Shown here: in pieces, positions 47,901-60,800 of the stretch
Position numbering within the stretch: position 1 is the first letter of the stretch
How the letters are laid out: every line of letters starts with the position of its first letter
DNA from: Atrina japonica
Taxonomy: Eukaryota; Mollusca; Bivalvia; Pterioida; Pinnidae
Assembly (NCBI GenBank): GCA_030159075.1
Contig: BROG01000551.1
Coordinates: 248,001 to 312,000, forward strand
DNA length: 64,000 nucleotides
Direction: 5' to 3'
Position numbers and translations under genes: made by a program
The notes under the pieces: generated by a model
The model's database searches: none
What the model was told of the DNA's origin: nothing
The model's input: only the letters and a program-made list of their open reading frames with translations

Positions 47901-50900
47901 AAACAAAGATGTTATCTTTTTTTCAGCTGGTGTGTGTAAACTTAAAAAATACATGCAATGATATTAAAAAGACATTCAGATGGCTAAATAATTGAACAAA
48001 ACAAGGAAATCAATCAATTAATTGAACAAAACAAGGAAATCAATCAAAAGTTATAACATGCCCCAAAAAAAGTTAAATGGCAACAAAACAAGGAAATCAA
48101 TCAAAAGTTATAACATGCACAAAAAAAAGAGAAAAAGATAAATGATAACAAAACGTCGATAAAAAGGTTGATTAAAAATCTCCAGTTTTAAGACAAAATC
48201 TCCAGCTAAAAAATTGAAAATCTCTAGTTGTGGCATAACAGTTGGATTGATTTTTATCACATGTATGAATACAAGCACCTGTGTCTGATTCAATCTTTGA
48301 TACAGGGTTGTTTTACTGCAAATGTGCTTCCCTGACACTTGGTTAATATCTTCATAGAAATTTCCAAATGTTAGTATGCCATGGTCATAGTGATGGCAGA
48401 TTCAAAATTACAATCACAACAGATTATGTCGTGTGAGTTGATTCTTATAAATTAATTCACATGCATTTAATCAACCATAAAAAAAAAATTTACATAAAAT
48501 TTTTGCTGACAAAAGTTCATATTGCTTTAAAATTCACTTTAAAAATTTTGTTGATTTTTTTGCTTAAATATGCTAAATTTAAATGTGCACAATATTCAAA
48601 TAATTTCAGAATTATAATCTGAACAAAATTTTTTTTCAGTTGTCAGAGCACTAGATAACGAACTGTCCGAAATCCAAATGTTTCGAAGTATACACAGTCT
48701 TCTGAGGATAATGTCATGGTGAATTCAGGAAATAATTTTTTTATTTCTTTCTTTCAGACACTGTATCAAAACCATGCGCTGGACTTTGTCAGACTGGTCA
48801 AAAAATGTTTTTCCCAAGAAGAACAGCTGATACATCAAAATGAGAATGTATGTAACTTACTTTGTCTTTGTAGGTCATTCACTCACATTTTGTCAGTCGT
48901 TCATTCGTTAAATGTATGTTGGTTATTTTCCCTCACATTATTTGTCACTTTTCCTTTTTCTATGTGGATTGCTTATGTATGTAAATCTTTCATTTTATAT
49001 ACCGTATAATTGGTATTAATGCAGTTCCCCATTTCTCACGATATGCCAGTTGGTTTTTGAATTGCAAAAATTTTAAATGCAAAATACAAAAATATTGGAT
49101 GCACAAAAATCACGACCCTGATGATTTTATTTTATTTCTGATCGTTTGTTGTTGTTTGTTAGTGTATCAGATACGTCCATAATATGATTTGTACAAAAAA
49201 TTATGGATCTGATGGGCATTTATCCAAATCCTAATGGACAATTGTCAGTTTCTCCGAGTCTGAGATCAATCTTGGAATGTAGCACAAAAGTAAGCAAATT
49301 GCTAGCAAAATCTCAAACGCCAACAAGTAATGAGAAAACACAAGGAAAAGGTATGCTTTGAGTATTCTAATATTCAGTTTGGTTAAAATATATAGGCATC
49401 AGTAAATTTCAAAATAGAGAATATGACTTTTGACTTCCAAAATCATGATAATTTCTTACCGAAGATATAACTGTTTACACAGAATCTTGGGTCACAGTAC
49501 TTTTCTCTGTTTCTGTGTAGGTCACTACTTTTCTGTTAGTATGTAGGTCATTCACTTCATATATCTAGGTCATGACTTCTCTGTTAGAGTTTAGGTCATT
49601 CACTTAATATATCTAGGTCACTATTTTTCTGTTAGTAGGTCATTCACTTTATATATCTGTAGGTCTTTCACTTTCTATGTCTAGGTCACTACTTTTCTGT
49701 TAGTAGGTCATTCACTTTCTATATCTAGGTCACTACCTATCTGTTAGTAGGTCATTCACTTTCTATATCTAGGTCACTACTTTTCTGTTAGTATGTAGGT
49801 CTTTCACTTTATATATTTAGGTCACTACTTTTCCGTTAGATTTTAGGTCATTCACTTTATATATCTAGGTCACTACTTTTCTGTTAGATTTTAGGTCATT
49901 CACTTTCTATATCTTGGTCACTACTTTTCTGTTAGTAGGTCATTCACTTTCTATATCTAGGTCACTATTTTTCTGTTAGTTTCTAGGTCATTCTTTTTAT
50001 ATATCTGTAGGTTATTCACTTTCTATGTCTAGGTCACTACTTTTCTGTTAGTAGGTCATTCACTTTCTATATCTTGGTCACTACTTTTCTATTAGTATGT
50101 AGGTCTTTCACTTTATATATCTAGGTCACTATTTTTCTTTTAGTTCCTAGGTCATTCACTTTATATATCTGTAGGTCATTCACTTTATATATCTGTAGGT
50201 CATTCACTTTCTATGTCTAGGTCACTACTTTTCTGTTAGTAGGTCATTCACTTTCTATATCTGTAGGTCATTCACTTTCTATATCTGTAGGTCATTCACT
50301 TTATATATCTGTAGGTCATTCACTTTCTATATCTTGGTCACTACTTTTCTGTCAGTTTCAAAGTCATTCACTTTCTATATCTGTAGGTCATTCACTTTCT
50401 ATATCTTGGTCACTACTTTTCTGTCAGTTTCAAAGGTCTTTCACTTTATATATCTGTAGGTCACTATTTTTCTTTTAGTTCCTAGGTCATTCACTTCAGT
50501 TAGTCTGTAGGTCATTCACTTTATATATCTGTAGGTCATTCACTTTCTATGTCTAGGTCACTACTTTTCTGTTAGTAGGTCATTCAATTTCTATATCTTG
50601 GTCACTACTTTTCTGTCAGTTTCAAAGTCATTCACTTTATATATCTGTAGGTCATTCACTTTCTATATCTTGGTCACTACTTGTTAGTTTGTAGGTCATT
50701 CACTTTCTATATCTGTAGGTCATTCACTTTCTATATCTGGGTCACTACTTTTCTGTTAGTTTGTAGGTCATTCACTTTCTATATCTCTGGTCACTACTTT
50801 TCAGTCAGTAGGTCATTTACTTTTTATATCTAGGTCACTGTACTTTTCTTTATGTTTATAGATCACAGTCATTTTTCACACCCATAATGAATATTTTTAT

Positions 50901-51791
50901 ATTTCAGCCGACAGCAGCCCAGGACAATTCAAAGAATGATATGAACGCTCTAGTAATGAAGAAAGTGGAGGAATTACAGGAAAAAACACAGGTAAAAATG
51001 TTACTTCAAACTTAATTAGATCTAGGATTAATATCATCAACATTCGCATCCTGTAAAAGGACCCATTCCCAATGCAAAATCAACTATTTTTTCCCAATTT
51101 TGAGCAAAAATTTCCTAGTTATATTTTCCATGTTGTTCTCATTCAGTATTTTACAATGAAAAGAAAGAGGGTTTAGTACATGTATCAACTTCGCTTTGAA
51201 GTCTCCTGATGAAATCAGTGTTGTCACTTAAATAAGAGAAGCTAATATGCATGTAAATATATCACAAGTTTTGTGTCTTTATTGTTTTGACTAAAATGAC
51301 AATATTTGATTTTATCCCAATTTGGTCCATTGCAGCGTAAAATTCCCAATTGGAAGGGTACAGGACCCTGTCCCAATTAGGTTCTATTAACCCCTGATAT
51401 TTAGACATCAAATTCTGTTATCGTGAAAACTTTGGCCTTTTTTGTTTAAATTATTTACAGCATTAGATGCTGACAACAGGTATATCATGCTTTTGGGGTA
51501 ACAAGGTAACATTGTGTTTGAAATAGATTATTATGTGAAAATTTGTAGCATAAATCATTGCTTGAGTCCCTTCTTTGAAATACACATGTTTCATTGTTTT
51601 CAATATACATGTTTTATCAGCATAAATGTACCACAGCTAATAGCCTCAGTCCACCTGATCTTGTCAATTTCCTGAATATTTGGTGTTTCCTAGGTAACAG
51701 AACAGGACCTGAAGCAGTTGCAAAATAAACAGGAACTTTTTATTGTACAGTGCCAGCAACAAATCAAGGTCAACAGTAAGTTTTGTTTTCT

Positions 51792-51822
<31 letters not shown>

Positions 51823-54800
51823 TCATGAAGATCAAACATTAATATTTCTCTCCATCCAGTATTGTATTTTTCTGTTCATAAATTATGACATTGTATCAAC
51901 CCAGGATTTTTGAAGAACATTAAATTTTCATAACCATTGAATATTATTTTGTAACTCTTGATACAAATTTAAAAATAATCCATTTTCAAAGCTTATATTC
52001 CTTTTAATTTTATTCAACATTAACTTATCCCCCCTGATTTACAATGGATTATGCAATACATCAGTGATACAGATCATTCCAAATGTGTTTAGAGGGGTAA
52101 GTTGTCTAGGCAAGTGATTTATTTTGGTATTTCAGTGCAGCTGTCACAGATACAACAACAGCCAACCTCGAAGGAGAGAGAAGAAAAACTAAAGCAATTT
52201 ACAGAACACAAAAAAGGCATAGAAAAAGAACTGACCAATCAGGCAGAGGAGTTACTGAAATCTACTTTCGTAAGAAACATTTTTAACCATTTTCAACCGC
52301 TGCATTAATTCGAAGAAATGATGTCATTTTCGTGGGTAACTTAAAAACAAAATTACATCCATGACAAACTCTTTTACTTGAATGATGGACAATAGGATTG
52401 TCATCAAATTCATTTTTGAGGGGAAAACCATAAAATTCAAACCCATGAAATTAAATGATTTTACAGTAATTACGTATCGACTGTTTATGTTTTATCAATC
52501 ATTTGTAGGAACTTGCAGACAAACACACAGAAATTTTCAACGGCCTCGAGGAACTCCAGAAACAAATAGTAGAAGGGGAACTTATAACGTGGAAAAGAAA
52601 ACAACAGTTTTCTGGAAATGGAGCTCCATTTGACAAGCATCTGCTAGATACTTTGCAGACATGGTATGGTGTCTTTTCCTGTAGAAAAAAAAACGTATGC
52701 TAGACAAAATTCAAGTTTACCATAGAGCATCATGCATTGAATCATGATGCCTCTCACTTCTGGTCAGCAGTTTTGAGCCCCACTGGAACCTTAGCTGAGT
52801 TTTGTGAGAAAGTTTGCCAGTTAAGTTGTTGAATTTCGATGGTCTCTTTCCAGTTAATCAAGTTCTCTCCTCCACCAATAAAAACTGGCCGCCACCATAT
52901 AACTGAAAAATTGTTGAGTGTAACATAAAATATTATTCAAAATTTTAAAATTCAAACTTCTCCATCAAACAAAAGATAAGAGACATTTTGGAATAAAATG
53001 AAGAGTTCCCCATTAAATTCTTATATAAATGTTGATTCTGTTTGGGTGCTTTTTCATATTGGGTACTATAGGGGTACATACCTAACCTCAGTTCTTCTTC
53101 AGACTTATAACAGAGAGAAACTGGCATAAGGAAAGGGAGACAATATCTCCAATTTCTCCAAATCCACCGAGATTAGTGGCCATACTGTATTTTCTAAATG
53201 TAAGTTAATCTTAGAATCATCTTGTTGCCTTTGCAGTAGCCTCTACATTCCAATATTTTCCTTCAAAAACTTGGTGTTGTGTTTTATTCGAGGTCAATCA
53301 ATGGTATTGCGTCAAGCGATCCTGGTGACATGGGCCCTCCGCCTCAAATCTTGAAACTGAAGTCTGAGACATTAATTCAACTTCAGCTAATCCCGAAATC
53401 TGATTGGCTAAGCAGGCCAAGTTGAGAATATTCTCAGACTTGAGTAAATTCTCAAGTTTTATGGTGTAAGGCCCAGTTTATTCTGAAATCTGTTTGGCTG
53501 AATAGGCCAAGTTGAAAATATTCTCAGACTTGAGTAAATTCTGGAGTTTTATGGTTCTGGGCCAAGATAATTCTGAAATCTGATTGGCTGAACAGGCCAA
53601 GAGAAGAATATTCTTTGAATTCAAAATATTCCTCAGTGGCTCATGTAATCATCTCTCTCTTCTATCATCGTTCCTTGTTTGTTGTTCATTATCAGTTTTT
53701 TTTAAAATTCACCGGTATTAGCAGAAAAACTGGTAAATTTTACAAAAGACTGGCGAAATCTATTTGATAACTGGTCCAAATAACCAGTAATTTTCCATTT
53801 CATTTCAATTGTGTATATATACGGACCAGTGAAAAAAATTTCTTTGACCAGTAAAATTCCTTTATTCACTGGTAGGGTTGACCAGTATTTTTTTTATTTC
53901 AAAATGTGTGCATTATCTTGTTAGAAAAAGGACATTATCTTAAAAAAAAACTCATAGTGGATTTCACCCAATAGTTAATTTACCTGTGTTTTTAAGTATT
54001 AAATTTTTTGTAGTTATTAAAAGCGATATGAGCTGTCATAGGTGAAAAATTTTACATGCCCATTTTATGTAATATTTTATCTCATATATATCCAAAAGAG
54101 ACAATCTGGTGGTTAGGATAACAAATGCATGCATATAATTGCAACATTCTTGCCAAACATAACCCATAGTAGTTTTTGTTTGTCCGCCATTACTCAGATC
54201 ATTGTAAATTAACTTTCGGATATTTTTACCAAGATTACCAAGTGTCCAATTAACATGTGCTATTTGCAGTTAACATATATTCTATTCTTATCATCCGTTA
54301 CATTTATTTTCGTACATCATCATTTCATACATAAATCAGGTAAAGTTGGTCTTTTCTGTCATTTCAAAACATTAGTTTCTGATATTGTCCACATGCCCGG
54401 TATATGTCAGGTGATCTCGACCCATTTTTAACATGTCCCATTGCATTTTCGGTTTTATCATTCTTGACACATATGAACTGCTCAACTCCACCGGACTTGG
54501 TGGCACGATTGTAAAACATGAAGTAGGCATAGTTTTCACAGTTATATTGTTTTGATTCTGCCAATGTCAGCTTTCAATTTGGGGTAACTTTAATGATTGA
54601 AAAAATTTCTTTTAGTGACCTGATATTTTTACTGATACATTCATCCAATTTGCTTCAGGTATTTAAAACAGTGTTGAAAAGCACATATTTTACAAAACGC
54701 ATGTATTTCCTAATAAAGATCACGTCCTGTATTTTAAAATAGATATAAAAAACAGAAAAACCGTCTGACTTTAACATATGCCGATTGTGTCAAGGGCCGT

Positions 54801-57800
54801 GATTGCTGATAGACAGAGCACGTAAAGGACTGACATCCCCCGACCTAATTACAAAGTACATTTGATGTGGCGAAAGAGTTTATCTGAAAGGTCATTGCAT
54901 ACAGAACTGGAAAACTTAAATTCTAATGAAACAAATAACTTCAAAAAGAAGATCTTTTACAATGTTTCATGTGTTTGATAATAAATTTGAACACACATAT
55001 ACTCATATTCTTGTCTATATGTCATGGGACAAATATTATTGTGACAGCTTATATCACTTAAGCCCTTTCAACCCTACAGACCATAATAGACCTGTCTTAA
55101 ACAATAGAAAGAGCATACCACTCTGATATTCAGGGGTGAAAGTGTTAATATACCTGTGTATTTAAAGGATTGAAGCATTGGCTGAGATGATTTGGAAAAA
55201 CCGACAACAGATTTTACGGGTCGAGATGCTGATACAGAGGATTCCAATCAATATTCCTGATGCCATAAAAAATATCTTACCAGAACTGAACCAAAAAATA
55301 ACTGGACTTCTGTCTTCTCTTGTCACCAGGTAATTCAAGATATTTCATGTTAATTTACTCACAAACTGACAGGTTATAGGGGTAATATTGAATTTTAAGG
55401 TAAAAGTATGTAATAATTTGATTTTGAGCTTAGTCAGTTATCTTCAAATTTGGCGTGTAGCATTTCTAAGGATTATAAAAACTGCCAATCTCATTATTCC
55501 TGAGTTGAGGGTTTTATAGATAACCTGCTGTTAAATTTGATTAATTTCAATTGCAGTATTGTATAAGTCAACCCTTTTTCTTTGTTGCAGCACTTTCATA
55601 GTTGAATCGCAACCACCACAAGTTCTGAAGAAGGAGGCACGCTTCAGTGCTCGGGTTCGTCTGCTGGTTGGAGGAAAGTTAAACATCCACATGAGTCCCC
55701 CACAAGTCAAAGCGTCCATAATCAGGTACCTGAAGAAATTTGGTCATTCATACTCAGTGGTCAGCAATCATCCAAATTTGTCACTTTATACTCAAGGGTC
55801 AACAATTGTCTAAATTTTGTCACTTCATGCTCAAGGGTCAACCATTGATTAGATTTGGTAACTTAAAATTCAATGGTCAACAATTGTCCAAATTTTGTCA
55901 CTTTATACTCAGTGGTCAACAGTTGTGCAAATTTGGTCACTTCATACTCAAGAGTCAACAATTGGTCAGATTTGGTCACTTTATATTCAAGGGTCAGCAG
56001 TTGGTGGCCTAGTGGCAGAGCTCCCCAGTACCTATTGACTGCTTGCTGTGGTTTAGTGGTAGAGCTCCCCTGTACCTATTGACTGCTTGCTGTGGTTTAG
56101 CGGTAGAGCTCCCCTTTACCTATTGACTGCTTGCTGTGGTTTACTGGTAGAGCTCCCCTTTACCTATTGACTGCTTGCTGTGGTTTAGTGGTAGAGCTTT
56201 ACACTTTATATTCAAGGGTCAGCAGTTGGTGGTTTAGTGGCAGAGCTCCCCTTTACCTATTGACTGCTTGCTGTGGTTTAGTGGTAGAGCTCCCCTGTAC
56301 CTATTGACTGCTTGCTGTGGTTTAGCGGTAGAGCTCCCCTTTACCTATTGACTGCTTGCTGTGGTTTAGCGGTAGAGCTCCCCTTTACCTATTGACTGTT
56401 TGCTGTGGTTTAGTGGTAGAGCTCCCCTTTACCTATTGACTGCTTGCTGTGGTTTAGTGGTAGAGCTTTACACTTTATATTCAAGGGTCAGCAGTTGGTG
56501 GCCTAGTGGCAGAGCTCCCCAGTACCTATTGACTGTTGCTGTGGTTTAGTAGAGCCCCTTTACCTATTGACTGTTTGCTGTGGTTTAGTGGTAGAGCTCC
56601 CCTTTACCTATTGACTGTTTGCTGTGGTTTACTGGTAGAGCTCCCCTTTACCTATTGACTGCTTGCTGTAGTTTAGTGGTGGTTAGCTATTTACTGCTTG
56701 CTGTGGTTTTCAGTAGAGGTCCCCTTTACCAGACTGCTTGGTGTGGTTTAGTGGTAGAGCTCCCCCAGTACCTATTGACTGTTTGCTGTGGTTTAGTGGT
56801 AGAGCTCCCCTTTACCTATTGACTGCTTGCTGTGGTTTAGCGGTAGAGCTCCCCTTTACCTATTGACTGCTTGCTGTAGTTTAGTGGTAGAGCTTTACAC
56901 TTTATATTCAAGGGTCAGCAGTTGGTGGCCTAGTGGCAGAGCTCCCCAGTACCTATTGACTGCTTGCTGTGGTTTAGTGGTAGAGCTCCCCTTTACCTAT
57001 TTGCTTGCTTGGTTTAGCGGTAGAGTGACTGCTTGCTGTGGTTTAGTGGCAGAGCTCCCCAGTACCTATTGACTGCTTGCTGTGGTTTAGCGGTAGAGCT
57101 CCCCTTTACCTATTGACTGCTTGCTGTGGTTTAGTGGTAGAGCTCCCCTTTACCTAATGACTGTTTGCTGTGGTTTAGTGGTAGAGCTACCTTTTACCTA
57201 TTGACTGCTTGCTGTGGTTTAGTGGTAGAGCTCCCCTGTACCTATTGACTGTTTGCTGTGGTTTAGTGGTAGAACGTTCCACAGGCATGCGGAAATCCAG
57301 GGTTATACAAAAATGGCAGTGTCATACAGAGTGAAAGCCGCTGACCTTATGGATAAAACTTAAAACTGAGGTCGTGTGTCAACAGTAACATGTATGATAG
57401 ATAAAAGAACCCTCACTTCAGTGGTGTCAGTCCATATCACAGGTCAAAATTTGTGGCACTTCACCTAAAGCTGGTGACATCTTCATATAGGTAAAAACAA
57501 TCTTGGCAGGATGAAAAACAACAAATGGTAACAAAATCCAAAAGCTTTCTATAAGTACCCTCCTCCTCTCCCCAACCCCAGAATATTCTGAAGTTTTCAG
57601 TAAGTTGGCTAAGCACTCTATACTGGGTGTTATAGAGGATGATATAAACTCTCCTGGTGGATAGTCGGCCTGGCTCAGTCGGTAGCGCACTCGACTCTTG
57701 ATCGTGAGGTAGTGAGTTGAAGTCCAGCCGATGGCAGGATGGTTTCCTGTCCTTCAGATGAGACAGTAAAAACATTCAAAGATCAAAGATCAAATCACAT

Positions 57801-60800
57801 AAAAGGGATTTCTATTTTCTGTTTATCGTATTTGACCAAATAAGCACCCAGGGTGCTTCAAGAAATAGGAAAATTGGGTTGCTTATTTGGACCAATTACT
57901 AGTCAAATTGACGTAAGGTAGTGTATTTTTTATAAGGCACAGTTGTAAAGTAGTTGTAGTTTATAATGTTGGTATGTAAATATGATTTCTTGTTAATTCA
58001 GTGAAAATCAAGCAAGAAATTTGCTGAAAAATGACTCCAAGTCAAAACAAGAAACCAGCGGAGAAATTCTCAACAACCAGGGAATGATGGAGTATCACAG
58101 ACAGAAAGGAGAACTTAGTATAGAATTTAGAAATATGGTAGGTGCTTTTAAGCTCACATCTACAAAGTGGGGAAGGGGCGTTTACAAAGTATAGAATTTA
58201 GAAATATGGTAGGTTCTTGTAAACTCACATCTACATAATGGGGGAAGGGGTGTTTACAAATTATAGAATTTAGAAATATGGTCTGTTGTTAGCTTTCAAG
58301 TACAGAAATGTAGCATATGTCTTATGATATGTAGCACATACTGTGCTTACTTGCACATGCAGCATGCATCTTATGATCTGTAGCACATACTGTGCTTACT
58401 TGCACATGCAGCATGCATCTTATGATCTGTAGCACATGCAGTGTTTACTTGCACATGCAGCATGCATCTTATGATCCGTAGCACATGCAGTGTTTACTTG
58501 CACATGCAGCATGCATCTTATGATCTTATGATCTGTTACTTGCACACCATACTTATGCTTACACATTGCACATGCAGCAGCATGCATCTTATGATGATAT
58601 GCTGTAGCACATGCAGTGTTTACTACTGCACATGCACATGCAGCATGCATCTTATGATCTGTGTAGCACATGCATGCATCTTATGATCTTACTTGCACAT
58701 GCAGCATGTCTTATGATCTGTAGCACATACTGTGCTTACTTGCACATGCAGCATGCATCTTATGATCTGTAGCATATGCTGTGTTTACTTGCACATGCAG
58801 CATGCATCTTATGATCTGTAGCATATGCTGTGCTTACTTGCACATGCAGCATGTCTTATGATCTGTAGCACATACTGTGCTTACTTGCACATGCAGCATG
58901 CATCTTATGATCTGTAGCATATGCTGTGTTTACTTGCACAAGCAGCATGCATCTTATGATCTGTAGCACATGCTGTGTTTACTTGCACATGCAGCATGTC
59001 TTATGATCTGTAGCACATACTGTGCTTCAGGTGCTGAATCAGTCCAACTTTAATATAAGAATGACCCTGTACTGGACTTAATCTATTTTCAATGCTGTAT
59101 GGTAAGGGACATGTATTTATTCTTCAATACTTTCAGAATGTTTGTTTATAATGGTTTCACATGAATGCTAAACTTTCAGAGTATTTTCTTTAAAATATTT
59201 TTTTTACTTCTAAATCATCCTCTTTGATAGTGTGATAAGCATTAAAAACATATGTCTATTTACGCGTCGGCCCGGCTCAGTTGGTAGTGCGCTCGACTCT
59301 TGGTCGTGAGGTCATGAGTTCAAGTCCAGCAGGCGGCCGGTTGGTTTCCCGTCCCTTGGATGGGAAAGTAAAGACCGAGGTCCAGTATCACAGTAGATGT
59401 CGGCACGTTAAAGAACCCTCACTGCTCAGTGGCCGTAAGTGCCGTGTATAGGCCAAAATTTGAAGCCTTTTACTGGCATATGAGTGAAAGATTCTTGAGT
59501 GGGACGTTAGACAACAATAAACAAACAAACAAACGTGTATTTACATACAAACATAACAGGAAATTTTCATTTCTTTTTCAGCAATTAAAGAGAATCAAAC
59601 GGGCTGATCGCCGCGGAGCTGAGGTACAGGTTTGCTTTGTTTTCCATTCTAGACTCTGTAACTTTCTGCATTTCACAGTTTCCTGGAGAATTTTGTACTA
59701 TCTTAACCCTTACAGCCCCCACAACCTATAATAGACTGGTCAAAGACAAACAAAAAGAACATATCATTTAGATACCTAGGGGTGAAGAGGTTATATTAGG
59801 AATTTGTAGCTCGCTGGAATGAAAGTCCCGAGAGCTAATACCATATTCCTGGCGTCATTGTCGTCATCGTTGGTAGAAAAAACTCAAGTGAGCTGTTGAG
59901 ATCACTCCCCGTCCGACACCCGTCCATAAACTTTTTTATAAATTCAACTTCTTCTCTGAAACCACTGAAGGGATTTTGAGGAAACTTTACAGGAAGCAAG
60001 TGCTTAAGGTCCTTCTCCAAGTTTGTAGTTCAGCCAGATTGGCTACGGGGTAGATCTAGGGTGGTGCAAAATAGGTCACGTAAGGTACCCCTTTTTAAAA
60101 ATCTTCTCCAGAACTGCTGCTTGAATTGAAAAACGGATTGTTTCTGAGTGATCTACATGAAAGAATATGATTCAAGTTTGTGTTTTTCAAAGAGATGGGA
60201 ATATTAAATTTTGATGCGAGGTCTTTTCAGACTTTATCATTTTCATTCATTTTTAGCCCACCTGAACCAAAGATTCATTTATTTGCCCCAGATTAAATTT
60301 GGACTTTTGTTAAAGAAAACATTCACCCGAATCCCCTCCCCCATCTGTGATTTGCCCTAAATAATCATTGTCACTTGAAGGCTATGTATGTCTCTGCAGC
60401 TGTAATTTAGCTGAGTTTTGTTTGCTTTCATTTTAATTTGCTGTCTCATCTAAGTGTGAAAGGGTTGCATAGCCAAGTCATTAGGGTATCTCGCTTTAAC
60501 CTTTTCCTCCTTGGATATCTGTATAATATGCTCTTTTCTATTGTTTAAGACCAGTCAATTATAGTCTGTAGGGTTGAAAGGGTTAAACCATGAAATATTT
60601 CACCTCTGATCTGTGTGAGTTTAAGTATCACTGGAACCTTAACTGATTTTGTTTGAAAGTTTACTGGTTGACTTGCGGAACGCCGTACGTCGTCTCTTCC
60701 CTGATACATTGTTACTGGGTTCTCTTCTCCACCATTATACACTGGTCGCCACAAGATGGCTGAAAAATTGTTGAGTGTGGCATAAAAACAGCAATAAAAC

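Larger units (their letters stand above)
45405..48757 (+). other. STAT intron 3
   Basis: Contains SINE 1 copy 4, the inverted dispersed repeat at 46055-46535, ATA-rich sequence near 46620-46660, and a short AACAAAACAAGGAAATCAAT tandem at about 47990-48110. No gene seen. Confidence 0.7.
52664..55167 (+). other. STAT intron 8
   Basis: Holds a family 2 SINE, a three-unit 90-bp tandem at 53380-53640, ACCAGT-rich dispersed repeat at 53700-53890, and MITE copy B at its right end, 19 bp before exon 9. No gene. Confidence 0.7.

Noticed and set aside
49500..50860. Dense AGGTCA nuclear-receptor half-sites
   Set aside because: A by-product of the minisatellite unit, with no spacing conserved independently of the repeat.
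55740..57072. Open frames in the intron 10 arrays
   Set aside because: Repeat-derived; only 55591-55725 is supported as an exon.
58420..58686. Cys/His-rich frames on both strands
   Set aside because: They arise from the GCACATGCAGCATGC minisatellite, not from a metallothionein-like gene.
16487..59330. tRNA-like sequences with A and B boxes
   Set aside because: They are heads of SINEs followed by a shared body and tail, and do not fold as complete tRNAs as far as I can judge.
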